Shown here one piece after another: positions 36,801 to 48,690 of a DNA stretch of 64,000 nt (positions are counted from its first letter, which is position 1; each line of letters begins with the position of its first letter). Origin of the DNA: Gnetum montanum (lineage: Eukaryota > Streptophyta > Gnetopsida > Gnetales > Gnetaceae). A model generated the notes under the pieces. It worked only from the letters and a program-made list of their open reading frames with translations, was not told the origin of the DNA and did not search any database. Made by a program: the position numbers and the translations under genes. The stretch is taken from contig MNCI01033474.1 in assembly GCA_015680685.1 (NCBI GenBank), positions 1,260,156 to 1,324,155 of the forward strand, written 5' to 3'.

Positions 36801-37300
36801 AGCTCTTATTTCAATGACCTTGTTCTTTCCATTTGAAGTAATGTTTTCAACCATCAATGGTTCACTATATATGTAAATTTGATTGTGTTCCCCTTTCCAA
36901 GGTAACCACATATGTGAATAATCAATTGATATATAATCTAAAAAATTCTTGCTCCAACTTCTACTAAACAAAAAACTATGTGAAACCGATATATCTTCCA
37001 CTTGAATAGTTACTCTACTCTTGATACAAGGTTCAAAAGTGATTTCTAATAAAACATTCAGTAGTTGAGCCACAATCTTAACTCTACTCTTACCCACTTG
37101 AACAATCTTTTTATTTGATTTTTTGAAATTGTACCAAGTATTTTGCATATAGACAATGGCATAATAGTGGATGTAGCTCCAAAATTAATTAAACAATTGT
37201 GGAGATACATGTCTTTTAACTTCATTGTCAAAGAAAAGAAGGAGCTTCCCAAGAGTACAATCATAAATAGCTTTTGCTTTCTCATCATTGTTGGATACAT
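33841..37300 (-). pseudogene. Pol of G: protease, RT, RNase H and integrase
   Basis: The protease site reads CLINFGATSTIMPLSI (about 37225-37170), with the active Asp changed to Asn. RT pieces are TNGDIRLCVDFKNFNEALEK and SFLDGFLGYNKV (36110-35950), AFGLSNVKATFKRAMD and the catalytic VYLDD (about 35865-35775), then ISLNPKKCIF. RNase H reads FWLYAFGSNYSVATILTQK and LNYSNLEKQAF (35400-35220). Integrase has a zinc-finger part with CYKCQIHGPK (about 34640), then QQWGLDFIG, GTDYFTKW, VSNNGHAFQSKEF (D changed to N) and a C-terminal RWFDRKALERTFK segment (about 33950). Stops separate these blocks. The RT type is common in plant Ty3/gypsy elements; I did not assign a clade. Confidence 0.9.
36543..36740 (-). 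pseudogene. Archaeal-type RNase-H-like fragment between protease and RT of G
   Basis: The segment WKLYFDGSSNSKGARVGVAL followed by VHLSFPCTYNKAKYDD matches the first half of the RNase H pattern (YFDGSSN..GAG.GVVL.......L.F.CTNN.AEY). The second half, with the DSQLV.NQ and ADALA motifs, is not seen, so it is truncated. It lies before RT (36225), not between RNase H and integrase as in Tat elements such as A. It is within a long open piece (37148-36543). Confidence 0.65.
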
Positions 37301-37989
37301 AGCTTATTTTTTATTCTCCAACTTTCCTTTTACCTTTAATAAATTCTAAAGTTTTTCTTTGTTGATCTCCATTTTGTAGTAAGTCATATGTATCAATATT
37401 TGCTCTGACATGTTTAATATCTTCAATAAAATTATATTTTTCATCTCCATAAAAACCTATTTTTTTCATCAATTTATTAAAAGACTAATTTTGAATAGCT
37501 TGCTCTACTTGATCTTCCTTACTTTTATTTTTCTCTCTTATACTTGTTTCAAAAACCTTTCTCTTAGTAGATGAATCAAAAATGACATTTGAAGACCTAA
37601 AAGTAGTTCATCTTTCTTTTGTTCAAAGATTATTTCCATTTTTTTCATTGTTATTACACTCCTCATGTATTGATATATCTTCTTCAGAACTTGATATGGA
37701 AGAGGTATAACTAGATCCATTGTTAGAAGATATGCTTGCATAATTAACACTAGATAGCTCATCATTAGATACAATATCAAGGAAGTTAGACATAACAAGA
37801 TCACTTTCATTCTCATCTTCTACTAACTTAGTATCTTGAAGTTTATTTTTTTATGTTTCTTTTCTTCCTTGATCTTAAATTTTGCCAAAGATTTTTCTAA
37901 TTTCACTACTTTGTTGAACAAGTCTCTCATCAACTATCCTTTTTCAAATTCTTAGCTTTTAGACTCTTGCTCTGTCTTAATATGTGATG

Positions 37990-38640
37990 GACCAGGTAAT
38001 GCTTTAAGTTAAGCAAAGTCTTACACAAGAACCATCATTTTCTCTTCTCTTTTTTGAGTTGTGATAATCTCTTCATTGTTCAAACTTAGTTGTTTTTCTA
38101 ATTGTATAGCTTTACTAAAGTAGTCATTCAATGTTAGCAAGTTTGGAGTTCTCCTTAACCAAATTGAAATATTGGGATTCAAAACCTTAAGATAAGTGTT
38201 TCTAAGCATTTCATCTAATGGTCTATATTGTCTTTAAAAGAGTCCATAAATTCTTTGAAACGTAATGTTTAAGTCTCTAATTAACTCTTCAACTCCTTGT
38301 TTAGTTTGTACTAGTCAACAATACACTTGTTGTTGATCTAATTGATTGACAAATTGGGCAAAGAAAAGACTTTTCATATCATCCCAACTTATGATATTGT
38401 TGCTTGGTAAGTTTAAATACCAAATTTGAGCCATATCCTTTAAATTTTCCACAAACAATCTATAAGCTTGATCTTGATGTTGAACATTTGCATGAGCTAA
38501 AGCTAACTCAAACAAGTGAATGTATTCTTCAGCCAAGTAAGATTTTTTAGGAATATAAGGCTTAGGTAAATATTTATAAACTACCTTAGAAATATCATTG
38601 TATTTTTAAAATCCTAATGGTGTAACTCTTTGCCAAGGAT
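37990..38640 (-). pseudogene. Gag remnant of G
   Basis: The open pieces 38536-38315 and 38209-38021 read AQIWYLNLPSNNIISWDDMK followed by FFAQFV, and later ISIWLRRTPNLLTLNDYF with AIQLEKQL. These match plant Ty3/gypsy gag, where A..W...L....I.SW.D....F...F precedes a segment ending in A...E. The stretch 37300-37990 to the protease is a low-complexity Ser/Asp/Lys-rich linker without a clear knuckle. Confidence 0.7.
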
Positions 38641-38981
38641 TTTCCATCCTATTAAAATTCTCTTTTATTGTTAAACTCTTATAGTTCTTTGGTCTTCTCT
38701 TGTAGACTAATAAACCAGATAGAAGGGGTGATCTTCTTATCCTTTTAGTCTTTACTGCACTACTTTTACCAAATTCAAAAATCTACTTCTATTCTTCTTC
38801 AAATGAATAGTTAATTTTATAATCAAAAAATTCCTTTGAACCTTTGAAATCTTCCAAACTATTAGTTTGCTTGGTCATTAACTTGAAAATAGTAGCTAAT
38901 TCCTTAAACCCTCCTAGCAACAAAGAACTATTGGTGTGCTAGAACTATCAAGCTTATGAACATAGAGGAAAAATTTTCATG

Positions 38982-38998
38982 CCCTCCTTCTAGCACCA
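38982..38998 (-). other. Primer binding site of G
   Basis: The minus strand reads TGGTGCTAGAAGGAGGG, 7 bases from the LTR start at 39006. It is the best preserved of three related PBSs in the window (G, A, B), complementary to a tRNA ending CCCTCCTTCTAGCACCA, close to tRNA-Asn as I remember it. Confidence 0.75.
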
Positions 38999-39005
38999 AA
39001 AGAAA

Positions 39006-42000
39006 TGTTGATGATGATTTTGGATGTGATTACCAATGGGTGTACCTCACATTCTCGTGACGTTCAAGGTCATAAGATCGAAGGTATTCTTCAAATAGGA
39101 TCTAGATGCATACTAGTCTTTGGTAACACTAAGGCCTAGATACCTCCAAATAAACTCAATAGTTATGAAACATAATAGACATGAGTATGTGTTTGCTATT
39201 ATGAATGTTGAAATGGTTAGTTTGTGTATAAAACTATAATTGGCTATCATAAAAAAGATTCAGCTATCTTTGTCAAATACTATGAGTTGTTTGAGATTCC
39301 TATTTTGTTCAATCACTTAGTCTATATGGTCCTTATAATAAACACTTGTAACAAATAAAATTTTACAAAAAAATTTGAGCACAATTCTACCAATCTACTC
39401 CTAATTTCCTCTAGAGAGAAAGCTCCACAAGAAAACTAAAAATAGAGTAAGATTCAATGGACTTAGAAAGAGAAAGAAAAGAAAGCAGATGTATGTGAAA
39501 TATCAAATATTTATGCAAGAAAAATTAACATGAGAAAACATTTTGCAATAAATCTATTCCTAATTTAATAACTACAAATTCTCCAAACCTTTTGAGCTCA
39601 ACAAACAAGTTCATAAAAGCCAATCTTATTATACTACCAAAAATGTTGTGTAAATGACAAAGTAAAAGTCTCTATCTTGGCTAGTTAATAGTTATCATAG
39701 ATTGCATTTAACAAAGCTTTCAAAAAGACTTGACAATTTCTTAATTGAAATACCAAGGCAATACACTTTAAAAATAAGGAAGCTATTTCAATCCCATCAA
39801 AGTACCAAAGATTTTTCTAGATTCTCTATGCTCAAAACAAGAAATTTCATTAAGATATTACTATTAAATTGCTCTTGAGGGTTTTCAACAACATAAGCTC
39901 TTCTATGGCATATCATAATAGAAGTCTAATATTGCACAAAAATAGAGTCATAAAAGTGACCTAGGAAAAATCCCAAAATTAAATGCTAAGCATGATACTA
40001 CCTAAACCATTAGCATAGTAGCTAAAAAAAAATATGAAGAAATGAACTTACAAGATTAATACAAAGCAACCAAATTGATGTCTTTAGCAAGCCATCTTAC
40101 AATAATTCTTCATATGTCGTTTTCCAAATCTTCCTTATCCCTTTTTAAAAATCTACCTTTGAAGGTCCTTTTATAGTGATGTTAAGGTAGTTATAATAAT
40201 CATGAGAAGTTATGGGTCTTACAAATATCTTAGGCATATAAATTTAGAACCACCTTAGGAGTTATATTTTCTATAGGGATTATGAAAAGTTTAAGTTATG
40301 GTTGCCAAGTGTTCTGCCTAACAAGCTCTTTTTCCTCTTGAATAATAACCCTTCTTTTTATTTTATTTTTAGTATTATTATTTTGAAACTCATCTTCATG
40401 TTTAGTCTTTTAACATGAGTCATAACACCTTATAAACTTGAAAGCTGGAAATCCAAAGTCATTAACATAAGAAAATAAAATAAACTTACGAGACACCTAT
40501 CCATTAGTAAAGGTAAGAAGGGGGTTGAATTATAGTGGTGATATTTTTATGAACAAGTTACCTTCAACTGTGGACATCATAGCACTTAAGCTCTATGCCA
40601 CCGTTAACCTTCTTGATCCATCAACAATTGGCATCTTCTGTGACTATCATCATCATCATGTGGGTTTTGGACACGTGTTGGGACATGGGTTTACATCCTA
40701 CCACATTGCATACATCCTTTGTGTCTTCAAAGTCGTATTTGGAGAAAAAAAGAAAGGTAATGGTAGTGATCCCTATGTAGTGACAGAGATGTCAATGTTC
40801 AAGGGGCATAACTATAATTATCATGGACATGGTACCTTCATCGTCGACATCATTCTAGGTGTACTTGTGGAGCATGGCTATTGCAACAACCGAGAGGACA
40901 TCCTAGTCCTTCTAGTATAGATGTTGTAGCTTGTCAAAAGTTATGGTAATATGTGTGTTGTGGTATCCTATCGGTATTCTAGACATCTGTAGGTCTTCAA
41001 GATTGGAGCTTCTTTATCATGATCAATTCATGTTGAATATTTCCTAGAATTTCTTGCCTACCATCATGGTTTTCTACCTTGTCATTTTCATGAACACAAG
41101 TTTGTTTAAACATGAAAATTTTGATACATTTATCATGCTCAAATCAAGTAAGAATTTTGAAGTAATTTCTTCCATGGAGGATAGTGTAGTTGTAGATTGA
41201 TTGTTTAAAACTACATTTGTGATGAGACTATCATGCATTTTAGGCTTTTTGTGAATCTTTAGGGGACTAGTTGTAGTTGCCTTGGCTAATGAATCTTCCT
41301 AAGCATTGAATAATTCTACTATATTTTAAAATCCATTTTTAGTTTAATTTAATCTAAGAAAGACAATACACAAGATCCACCTATTATTATTTTTTTATTA
41401 CCCTATAAAATCAATGGCACAAATTTTTTATGAAACTTTCCATTTGTTTATCATTCAATAAAAGTTATATGACATTGCAGAAGTGATCTTTAGGTATGTT
41501 CTAGATAGATATGCAACTTGAAATATCCAACAGCACGTATATTATTATTCCCTCTCTTTGAGAACTTATGAAAAAATAGTTTGGTAAAATTAGATGCTTT
41601 AACATTATCATCCTTCAAACTAAGAGCCATTTTGTTGATGTAGCCCTTGACCTTCATCATGTCATTTGGTGTAAGACGTGACAATACAAACACTACATTT
41701 TCCTTACAGAAATCAACATCAATAATCGTGAGTTTGCCCAGGGTCAACATTGCTGGAGTCTGTAATCCTAAAACTTTTTCAAAACATTATAATTTCTACA
41801 TAACCTTTGCAACAACTAGCATACATAACCAATTGGAAATTTTTATTTTGTCCACCTAAAATAATTTCCTTTTTGACCTTTTTAGTGGGAGAATCCAATT
41901 TCACATTTGTAGATGCAGTTCCACTGAATTCAACATTAATATTAACTTCCTGAGACATTTCTCCTAAATTCTCTCTCTCATTTAGTTTCTAACTAAATTA

Positions 42001-42041
42001 ACTTCAATTGCTGCTCTATCAAATGGTTTAACATGACAACA
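39006..42041 (-). repeat. 5' LTR of G
   Basis: The 3036-bp LTR starts TGTTGATGAT and ends CATGACAACA on the plus strand, giving TGTTG...CAACA ends. It aligns with 29408-32456 throughout. It is followed by CTAAC (42042-42046), the second copy of the target duplication. I see no clear cluster of palindromic words of the kind found in the other families. Confidence 0.92.
41490..41958 (-). pseudogene. U3-encoded reading frame in the 5' LTR of G, function unknown
   Basis: This copy keeps an ATG: MSQEVNINVEFSGTASTNVK, then KKVKKEIILGG. After one extra T in TTTT near 41785 the frame continues LGLQTPAMLTLGKLTIIDV, then ENVVFVLSRLTPNDMMKVKG and FFHKFSKRGN. The corresponding region of the 3' LTR preserves the same peptide. 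It begins about 85 bases inside the LTR in the sense direction. No family is recognised and no TATA box was assigned. Confidence 0.45.
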
Positions 42042-42046
42042 CTAAC

Positions 42047-42594
42047 ATAAGAATTTGGTCCCACCTATCGTGCACATATCGAACTCGTTATAAATGCTAC
42101 TAGGTTACCAAGTGTTAGGCTACTGGCCAAACCAAGCGATAACACCATTGGGATTACCAAGCATTAATGGTATGTTTGAGACAATTGTATTTATGTGTTA
42201 TTATTAAACATATTGATTAACTAAGGGCATGAATATAAAATGCATAAGTAATAAAGTACATGAAGAAAAACATTGATATATTCTTAAGTGTTGCAAGAAA
42301 TTCTAAGAATCTCATTTTTATTTCCATCACATCAAAATGTTTAGGTACATTGATGTTTGAGTTAGGATCCATAGAATCCTTGAAGTCCTACAATAGGCAC
42401 TCAAAAAATATTCTAACTCCAACAGAAGACAACTACAGGAACTTGACTATACTATTAACTTAACATGCCATAAATATGGTGGATAAATGCATTTATATAG
42501 GTAAGACTAGATACTACATCAGTGCATCAAACCATGCATTGACAAGGTTGCATCAATTCATGCTCACTGATGCAACTTATGAAATGATTCATCA
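42047..42594 (-). repeat. Old LTR D (E-family), second part, with TGATGCA words
   Basis: The LTR of D resumes after the G insertion. GGGATTACCAAGC and GGTTACCAAG blocks align with the LTR of E. It ends GATTCATCA at 42594, followed by the same polypurine complement as E. A TATA box (CCTATATAAATGC, minus) lies at about 42501-42489. Where E has CGATATCG words, D has GTTGCATCA (42547-42555) pairing with TGATGCAAC (42568-42576). Confidence 0.75.
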
Positions 42595-42875
42595 TACCCC
42601 CACGACTAAGTGAAAACTTGTCCTCAAGTGAACAAAAGTAGGATCAAGCTTCTTACAAAATTGGAAAGGTATGGAATTATTAACTGACAAACTCTAATTG
42701 ATTAAATCTAAGTGTTGAATTTTATGGAATTACAAAAATGTAAAAATGGATGTCTTGGACAATAAAATTAGAAACCTATAAAAATGACTAGTAGGAACCC
42801 TCTGATTATCAAAGACAAAGTGAAGATCAAATAGTGCTAGGAGGTGCGGGCTCATGGGATGCTAAAGTACCTTCA
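42595..42875 (-). other. Polypurine tract and 3' internal end of D
   Basis: TACCCCCACGACT (42595-42607) is the complement of AGTCGTGGGGGTA, identical to the PPT of E. The next 80 bases also align with E (for example GGTATG(G/A)(A/G)ATTATTAACTG). The D internal region then stops where B begins at 42876. Confidence 0.7.
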
Positions 42876-44332
42876 TGAAACACCACCAAAATGGCATGTT
42901 GTTACCATTTTTTCATTGTAAGCCCCATCCCATGAAACCTAAGTCTAAACTTCATTTTAAATGTGAACATTATAGCCCATGAGGTGTAATCTCACATACT
43001 TTATACTTTTGAGGCTAAAAAGTACCTCATAAGTGGTCAAAGCCTCATCCCCTAAGTGAAAAGAGTCATATAATATTTATATTTGGTATTGGGAGGGTTA
43101 AATGCATTTTGGAATGCCAAAATTGGCATTTTGATGGGGGTTGTAACATTTTTCACACTAGAGATACCCATTAGGGTATAACTCACCTACCAAGGGTGTG
43201 GCCCACCTACTTCTTGCATTGGGGGCTATGATATCAACAATGCATAGAGTGGGGGGGTATAACCTTCCCCCCAACATTGATTTTTCATCCTCCCTATGTT
43301 GCACCTTCCTCTCCCCACTCCCCCCAACCCAACATTGCTCTAGCATGGCCAAGACTTTAGCACTGCATCAACTCCAACATTAACCCTACACTTCAACATT
43401 GTAGTTGGAAGGCCAAACATGGGTGAATAAATCTAACATGGATAAAATTTCCATTTACTATTTTTAGTAAATGGAATAGCCATGGATGTAAAACACTTAT
43501 TGTACATAGTAACCCCCTTGGATTTGAACACCCACCACACTTGCACATAGCCAAAATTTGTAGCAATTAAGTTAGAATTTACAACAACAATTAGGCATAA
43601 TTTATAACCAAATTGATGGGAAAAACCCTATATAAACAAACCTCCAAAACCATATAGAGGTTCCACACTTTGTAATTTTTAGCCATTTTTTGAATTCAAG
43701 AGCTCTTGCACATCTGCAAATACAAAGCTTCTTAAATCCCCAACATGGAACCTCCCTACAGCCATTGTTATGACTTTACCACCCTATGAGATTTGTGAGG
43801 TTTTTGTGCCAACATTGTGCACTTGGAAACAAAAATTCCCAGTGTTGCTTACTTGGCTAGTCAAAATTCCCCACACCTCTCATCCTTCTACATCAACAAT
43901 GTAGCAGATTTTGTGTGGCAATAGTAAAGGTTCAAAACCATCAGGAGTGGTAGAACCTCTAGATCATGAAGTTGATCATTGTAGTTTCAATGGACTCTAA
44001 ACCATCATAGAAGTGAACCCACCTGCTACAATAGGCCATCTTGTACACATAGTCTATGCCCCCTTTACTTTTATTAAAATAAAGTTTACAATTTCATTTA
44101 TATGCAAGTTTCTTCGTTTGTTTCATTTTAATACATTTATCTTTTAGATCTTCATTTCACATTTTACATTTTATTACCATGTTTTACCCTTCCTAATTCC
44201 CTAGGTGATCTACTAGACCATCCAAGCTACCTAGAATCCTTTTTTTCACAAAGGCCCTTAGGATCTAGGGTTAAAGTTATCATGCTGGGAATATCATAGT
44301 TTCTCTAGCAATCAAAATTTTTAGTTGCTACA
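42876..44332 (+). repeat. 5' LTR of B
   Basis: The 1457-bp LTR begins TGAAACACCACC, matching the sense start of the A LTR (TGAAACACC), and ends GTTGCTACA, 6 bases before the PBS. A strong TATA box, CCTATATAAACAAA, lies at about 43628. The second LTR is outside the window, so the ends rest on termini, PBS spacing and similarity to A. A degraded PBS-complement-like segment (TTCTCTAGCAATCA, about 44301-44314) lies near the end, as in A. Confidence 0.7.
43113..43636 (+). promoter_or_regulatory. U3 palindromic words and TATA box of the B LTR
   Basis: AATGCCAAAATTGGCATT (43113-43130) is a perfect inverted repeat with a 2-base centre. Words CCAACATTG, CATGGCC and CTCTAGCATGG follow between 43270 and 43430. 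TATATAAA lies at 43629-43636, placing the words 200-500 bp upstream. The segment at 43328-43350 (CCCAACATTGCTCTAG then CATGGCC) is nearly repeated at the promoter-like region of the B antisense gene (55205-55227). Confidence 0.6.
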
Positions 44333-44338
44333 ATTTTC

Positions 44339-44355
44339 TAGTACTAGAAAGAGGG
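44339..44355 (+). other. Primer binding site of B
   Basis: The plus strand reads TAGTACTAGAAAGAGGG. It differs from the PBS of G (TGGTGCTAGAAGGAGGG) at three positions, all G-to-A, the pattern expected from deamination of methylated cytosine on the other strand. It lies 6 bases after the LTR end. Confidence 0.7.
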
Positions 44356-45384
44356 GCCTCCACCCAATTTCTACATCAAAACCTATTTGTCCCATTGTCA
44401 ACATTTCCTACTTTCTCAAAATTTGCAACTTTTTGGAAAAAAAAACTTGGGAATCGTTACAAGAATCAACACTACCACTCATACCCCTACAAAAACAAAC
44501 CCTCAATGTGAAAGTTATAGGAATTTGGAGATTTTCACAACACCTATAGTGAATTTCAAGGCCAAAGCAACATTGAATTGTTGTTGAAACCATTCCCCTT
44601 TTTGCTACCAAATTTTCATAATGAGGCCAACATTGGTGGTTCCACCACCCAAATTTCCATCTCCCCTTTCTGTGAACTTTTACCATCAAAAATAGCATTG
44701 ATAACCTTGCCAAAACCCATATTTGATTTCTTTTAGCAGTAAAATTCAACTTACCAAAAATAAATCCCTTTTCATCAATGTTTCAAATAAACGTGTGGAA
44801 TTTTTCATCTTTCCCTTTTGTTTTTCATTTACTTTATTAGCATTGGTGGAACTGCCATTTTAGTGTGGTTGGGGTTTAATACCCACCGTTTGCCATTTAG
44901 TAAAGGGGTATACCTCCTTTGACAACTACTTACTATTTATAGCCAGTGATCTATTCTCAATCATTTTTACCTTTTTATCCTTTTATAGATTCCACTTGCT
45001 AGAATTCAATCTTTTATTCAACATTTTATAACCTCATTAGGAATTCTTAGCACTTTTTCACCATGTTGTTCCAATAATCAACCAAATTTCCCTTCAACTT
45101 CACCAATAATGTGTCTATCTAGTAGGCTATAAGGGTTACCATGGTCGAGTGTAGGCAATCCTTGTAACTTAGGAGGCAAAGTCTTGGGTTCTTGATGATA
45201 AATAAAGATAACTATAACTTTATTTTATGCCAAGATCCAAGCTATCATGATGATTCCATGAATGGAAGCATAAGCCAAGAGGGAGCACAAACTTATACAT
45301 TGCAATGGGAAGGAATACATCCCTTCCTTGTGTGGCCAAATACCCCTCACTGATACCTATGCATGCATCCTATCTTGGTTAATT
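44356..45384 (+). other. 5' leader of B, no ORF recognised
   Basis: The stretch lies between PBS and gag. It has scattered GGCCAACATTGG-like words near 44622 and an ATTGGTGGAACTGCC stretch near 44842, but no supported coding frame. A long leader is usual in Ogre-like elements. Confidence 0.4.
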
Positions 45385-47250
45385 ATGATGGATGAAGAGG
45401 ATAAGAAGGATAGCTCAAAGAAGTAGCAAGAGAAGAAGGATGAGCTTGGGATAGACTCCAAGCATGAAAACATCCTAGGTGGGTTGTTTCAACAAGTAAT
45501 CCCCAAAGCCACAGAGCCTACCTCTGACCCCTTTGTCTCCTCCATGGAATAGATGCCATCATTGTCTACCCCTTCTTACTTGACCATGTTTAGGCCCACA
45601 CTACTCATAGCCATGCACTAAACACAATCGGTGTTATAGTCTACCACATTTCACTTTTCCATGTCATTTGTCACCTAGTCTTAATCCGTATAATCATTGT
45701 CAATGGTTGTCACCACCACCAACCCTCTAACCACTCAGGTGGGATCCACCATGGGACCCTAAGCAACCCAAGGGTCACACACCTCCTTCATTCCATTTGT
45801 GCCCCAAATACTTTTGTTTGTTCCACTATCCACTGCAATAACACAAGCTCTCCCCTCTGTGCTACAATCGATAGCAAGGCCACAAGCCTCCCAACAAATG
45901 CCACAACCTTTTATGTAGACCCCACAACTAACAAGGGTACCCCCATGGCCTGGATCAAGCCTTCCAAATGATCTAGGACCTAATGGAAGAGTTGAAGAGG
46001 CTCAAGGCCTCTACATCTCAAAGCGTTAAAATCATGGACTTTTACCAAGATGATCAAATTAGTCCTATGATCCCACCTTTAACACTTTCTTCTAGTGTCC
46101 CCATCCCTCAATTCAACAAGTACAATGGTGAAGGTGATCCAAATGCTTACCTCATAACTTTTTGATCCAAATGCTTGTTGTTACAAGCCTGGCCACACAT
46201 CTTTATAAGGATATTTCCTATGTTCCTTATGGGAAAAGCACTTGACTAGTGTCATGTCCTACCGAGAGTATCTATATCCTCTCTTGAAGACTTGATATTG
46301 CAATTCATTAACCACTTCAAGTATAACTTGAAGTCCAAAACCATACTTGACCAACTAATGAAGGTCAAGCAGGGACCACTTAAACTGGTGTAGAAGTTCA
46401 TCCAATGATGGAATGGTTTACTCAATGAGATACTGGAACCTATAGCTAAAACCAACTTTTTGGCTATATTCAAGGAGGCAGTTAATGATTTCATCAAGTC
46501 CAAGCTATACTACCTTAACCCACAATCACTTAGTCAAGCATTCTCCCAAACTAAGAACATAGAGGATGTTGCAGAGGCTAGTTATGACCCTATCTACATG
46601 GCATATAAGAACCAACACATGCGAAGGGACAAGAAGGGAGGTAAGAAAAACAACATTGTTGTGGCAACGGTGGCTAAGGAAACCAAAACAACTAACTAGG
46701 CACCAAAAAAACAATCAACTTAAGGCCCCTACTAACAACCATGACATCCAACCTTCAACATCTAGGACCACTACATCAACTACCCCTAGGCCTAGCTTTG
46801 ATCGGAAGGATAAAACCAAATATACTAGGTTACCTTTGAAACCATCTAAACTTTTGGACCAACTATTGAAGATTGGGAGGATCCAGTATAATCAACGATC
46901 AAAACTACTCACAAGAAGCATCAAAGGCTATGTGAGATAGCCATGGATTCCACTCAAGCAATGAAAGATAATCCTTAGATACCTAATTATTTCAAGCTCA
47001 ACCACTTTTTCCACTATCATCAATTGCCTAGTCATGACATTGACTTTTGTCTCACACTAAAGGATGACCTACAAAAGATGATAGATAGAGGTGAGTTGGT
47101 TCTAGATGCTTCTAATCCTATCCAATCCCAAAACCAGTTGATGCATGTGTACAAGGACCCATTAAACATCCATGACTACTCATACATCATATCAGCATTC
47201 AATATTGATGACAATAGGAGGCTTGCAAGGAAACCATTTGTGGTTTGGGT

Positions 47251-47292
<42 letters not shown>

Positions 47293-48690
47293 GGGGCTCT
47301 TCAACTTCCACTAACTCAAGACCCTCTTTTGTTATAAGGATACCACCACCAATGCCCCCAAAGGAAACTTTTGTCATCAAGATTACTTAGCCAACTACAA
47401 CAAATCCTACTCAAGCAATAACACAATGACCCCTCATGGTAGCTAATGCTACAGCCTCTTCTTATCAAATAAATAAAGACAACCAAAAGACCTCAACCAA
47501 GTAGAGGAAGAAGACTAAGCAAAATCCTAGCAACAAGGATGACAAGTAGGCTAAGGCATGGAAGGAAGTGGGCCCACCAAAGCCCACTCCCATATTGTCA
47601 ATACCCATTACCTCTGCAACCTAGGTTACTTCGATAAGTAAACCATAGGAGGAAACTAGGAGCCAAGGGATAGAAAAAGAGAAGAAGCAATAACAACAAC
47701 CTAAAAATAAGGCATGCATTTTGCAACACATGAAGGAAGTTAAGCACAACTAGGGTAGTAAGCCCATGGCCAATGACAAAAACATCCTAAGCATGATGGA
47801 TCAAGTCAGCAGTCTCTTAAACAAAAAAATCACAACCTTGAGTATGTATGACTTGATCATGAATTTTACTACACATTTTGAAGTACTAGTCAAGATGTTA
47901 ACTTTTATCCCTATTAGCAAGGACATTCTTTCTAACAAAGAATCCATTCATGTAGTCATTGTGCCTTCTTCATTCAAGGAGACAAATTCAACACCACTAC
48001 TATTTTGCAATAGCAAAATTAAAACTAGTCTCCAAAATGGCAAAGTGACCAAGGCCTATCTTTTTATCATAATGTGGGTGGGGTAGTACAAGGTGCATCA
48101 AGTGCATGTGAATGACAAAGCTGTGATGAATGTCATACCATGCACCATAGTTGAACATTTAGGCTTAACTAAGTAAATACAATGTACAAAAACATCATCT
48201 CTTAAGTTCTTTAATGGATCATGGGTTGTTGTTAAGGGGTCCATCACCTTAGACTTTGTGGCAGAGGAGCAATTCCCCACAACTGTAGATTTCCTAATGG
48301 TAGAGGAAACACCAAGGTTCAACCTCATCCTAGGAAGACCCTGGTTGGCTCAACTATAAGTCATATCCTCACCTATTCAACAAGAAATTCATCTTCATTA
48401 CAAGGGAGGTGAAATTATAATTCATGGTGATAACATAGTTCCCCTACTGTTAACAATGTGTTTACAGAGTGGGGGTCTGAAGTGGAGTTTCAAGAAGAAA
48501 CTCCCAATCACAAAGTTAAGTAACTTGAGAGCGTAGAAAAAGCCAAAAATGATAATGATGGACTAGGAAACATGCTATGGGAATAACTCCCTTTTAACAT
48601 CATTAGTGGAGGGGATGGAGAGTACAAGCTTGTACAAAATAGGCCCTATACATTTCCTAATCTCTCAAAGATTAGGAAGCATTTACACAA
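45385..48690 (+). pseudogene. Gag-protease of B
   Basis: MMDEEDKKDSSKK opens the frame, aligned with the start of A. The capsid part has VPIPQFNKYNGEGDPNAYL (46100), the Tat gag pattern F.(K)Y.G..DP..HL. It is followed by LKSKTILDQLMKVKQGPLKL and NDFIKSKLYYLN. At 47010-47100 HYHQLPSHDIDFCLTLKDDL resembles the degenerate knuckle region of Tat gag. The protease part includes TTVDFLMVEETPRFNLILGR and PWLAQL (48280-48355), the G.....F.V......Y..ILGRPWL motif, and HYKGGEIIIHGDN. The end KIRKHLHK lies just before 48690. Stops and frameshifts occur throughout. A C39 tract at 47252 encodes a proline run. Confidence 0.85.
47252..47290 (+). repeat. Poly-C tract, 39 bases
   Basis: An uninterrupted run of 39 C follows GGTTTGGGTA within the gag-protease frame of B, where A has VIQVHPCDE. 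In frame it encodes about 13 prolines. A homopolymer of this length may be a real slippage expansion or an assembly error, and the downstream frame depends on its exact length. Confidence 0.9.

Larger units (their letters stand above)
29408..42041 (-). mobile_element. Complete Ty3/gypsy retrotransposon G with 3-kb LTRs
   Basis: LTRs at 29408-32456 and 39006-42041 flank a minus-strand gag-pol. CTAAC occurs at 29403-29407 and at 42042-42046, an exact 5-bp target duplication. The PBS TGGTGCTAGAAGGAGGG (38998-38982) and the polypurine tract next to the left LTR fix the orientation. Total length is 12.6 kb. The domain order is gag, protease, an RNase-H-like fragment, RT, RNase H and integrase. RT has VYLDD and AFGLSNVKATFKRAMD. 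LTRs are clearly diverged and all frames have stops, so the copy is old. The element sits inside LTR D. Confidence 0.92.
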
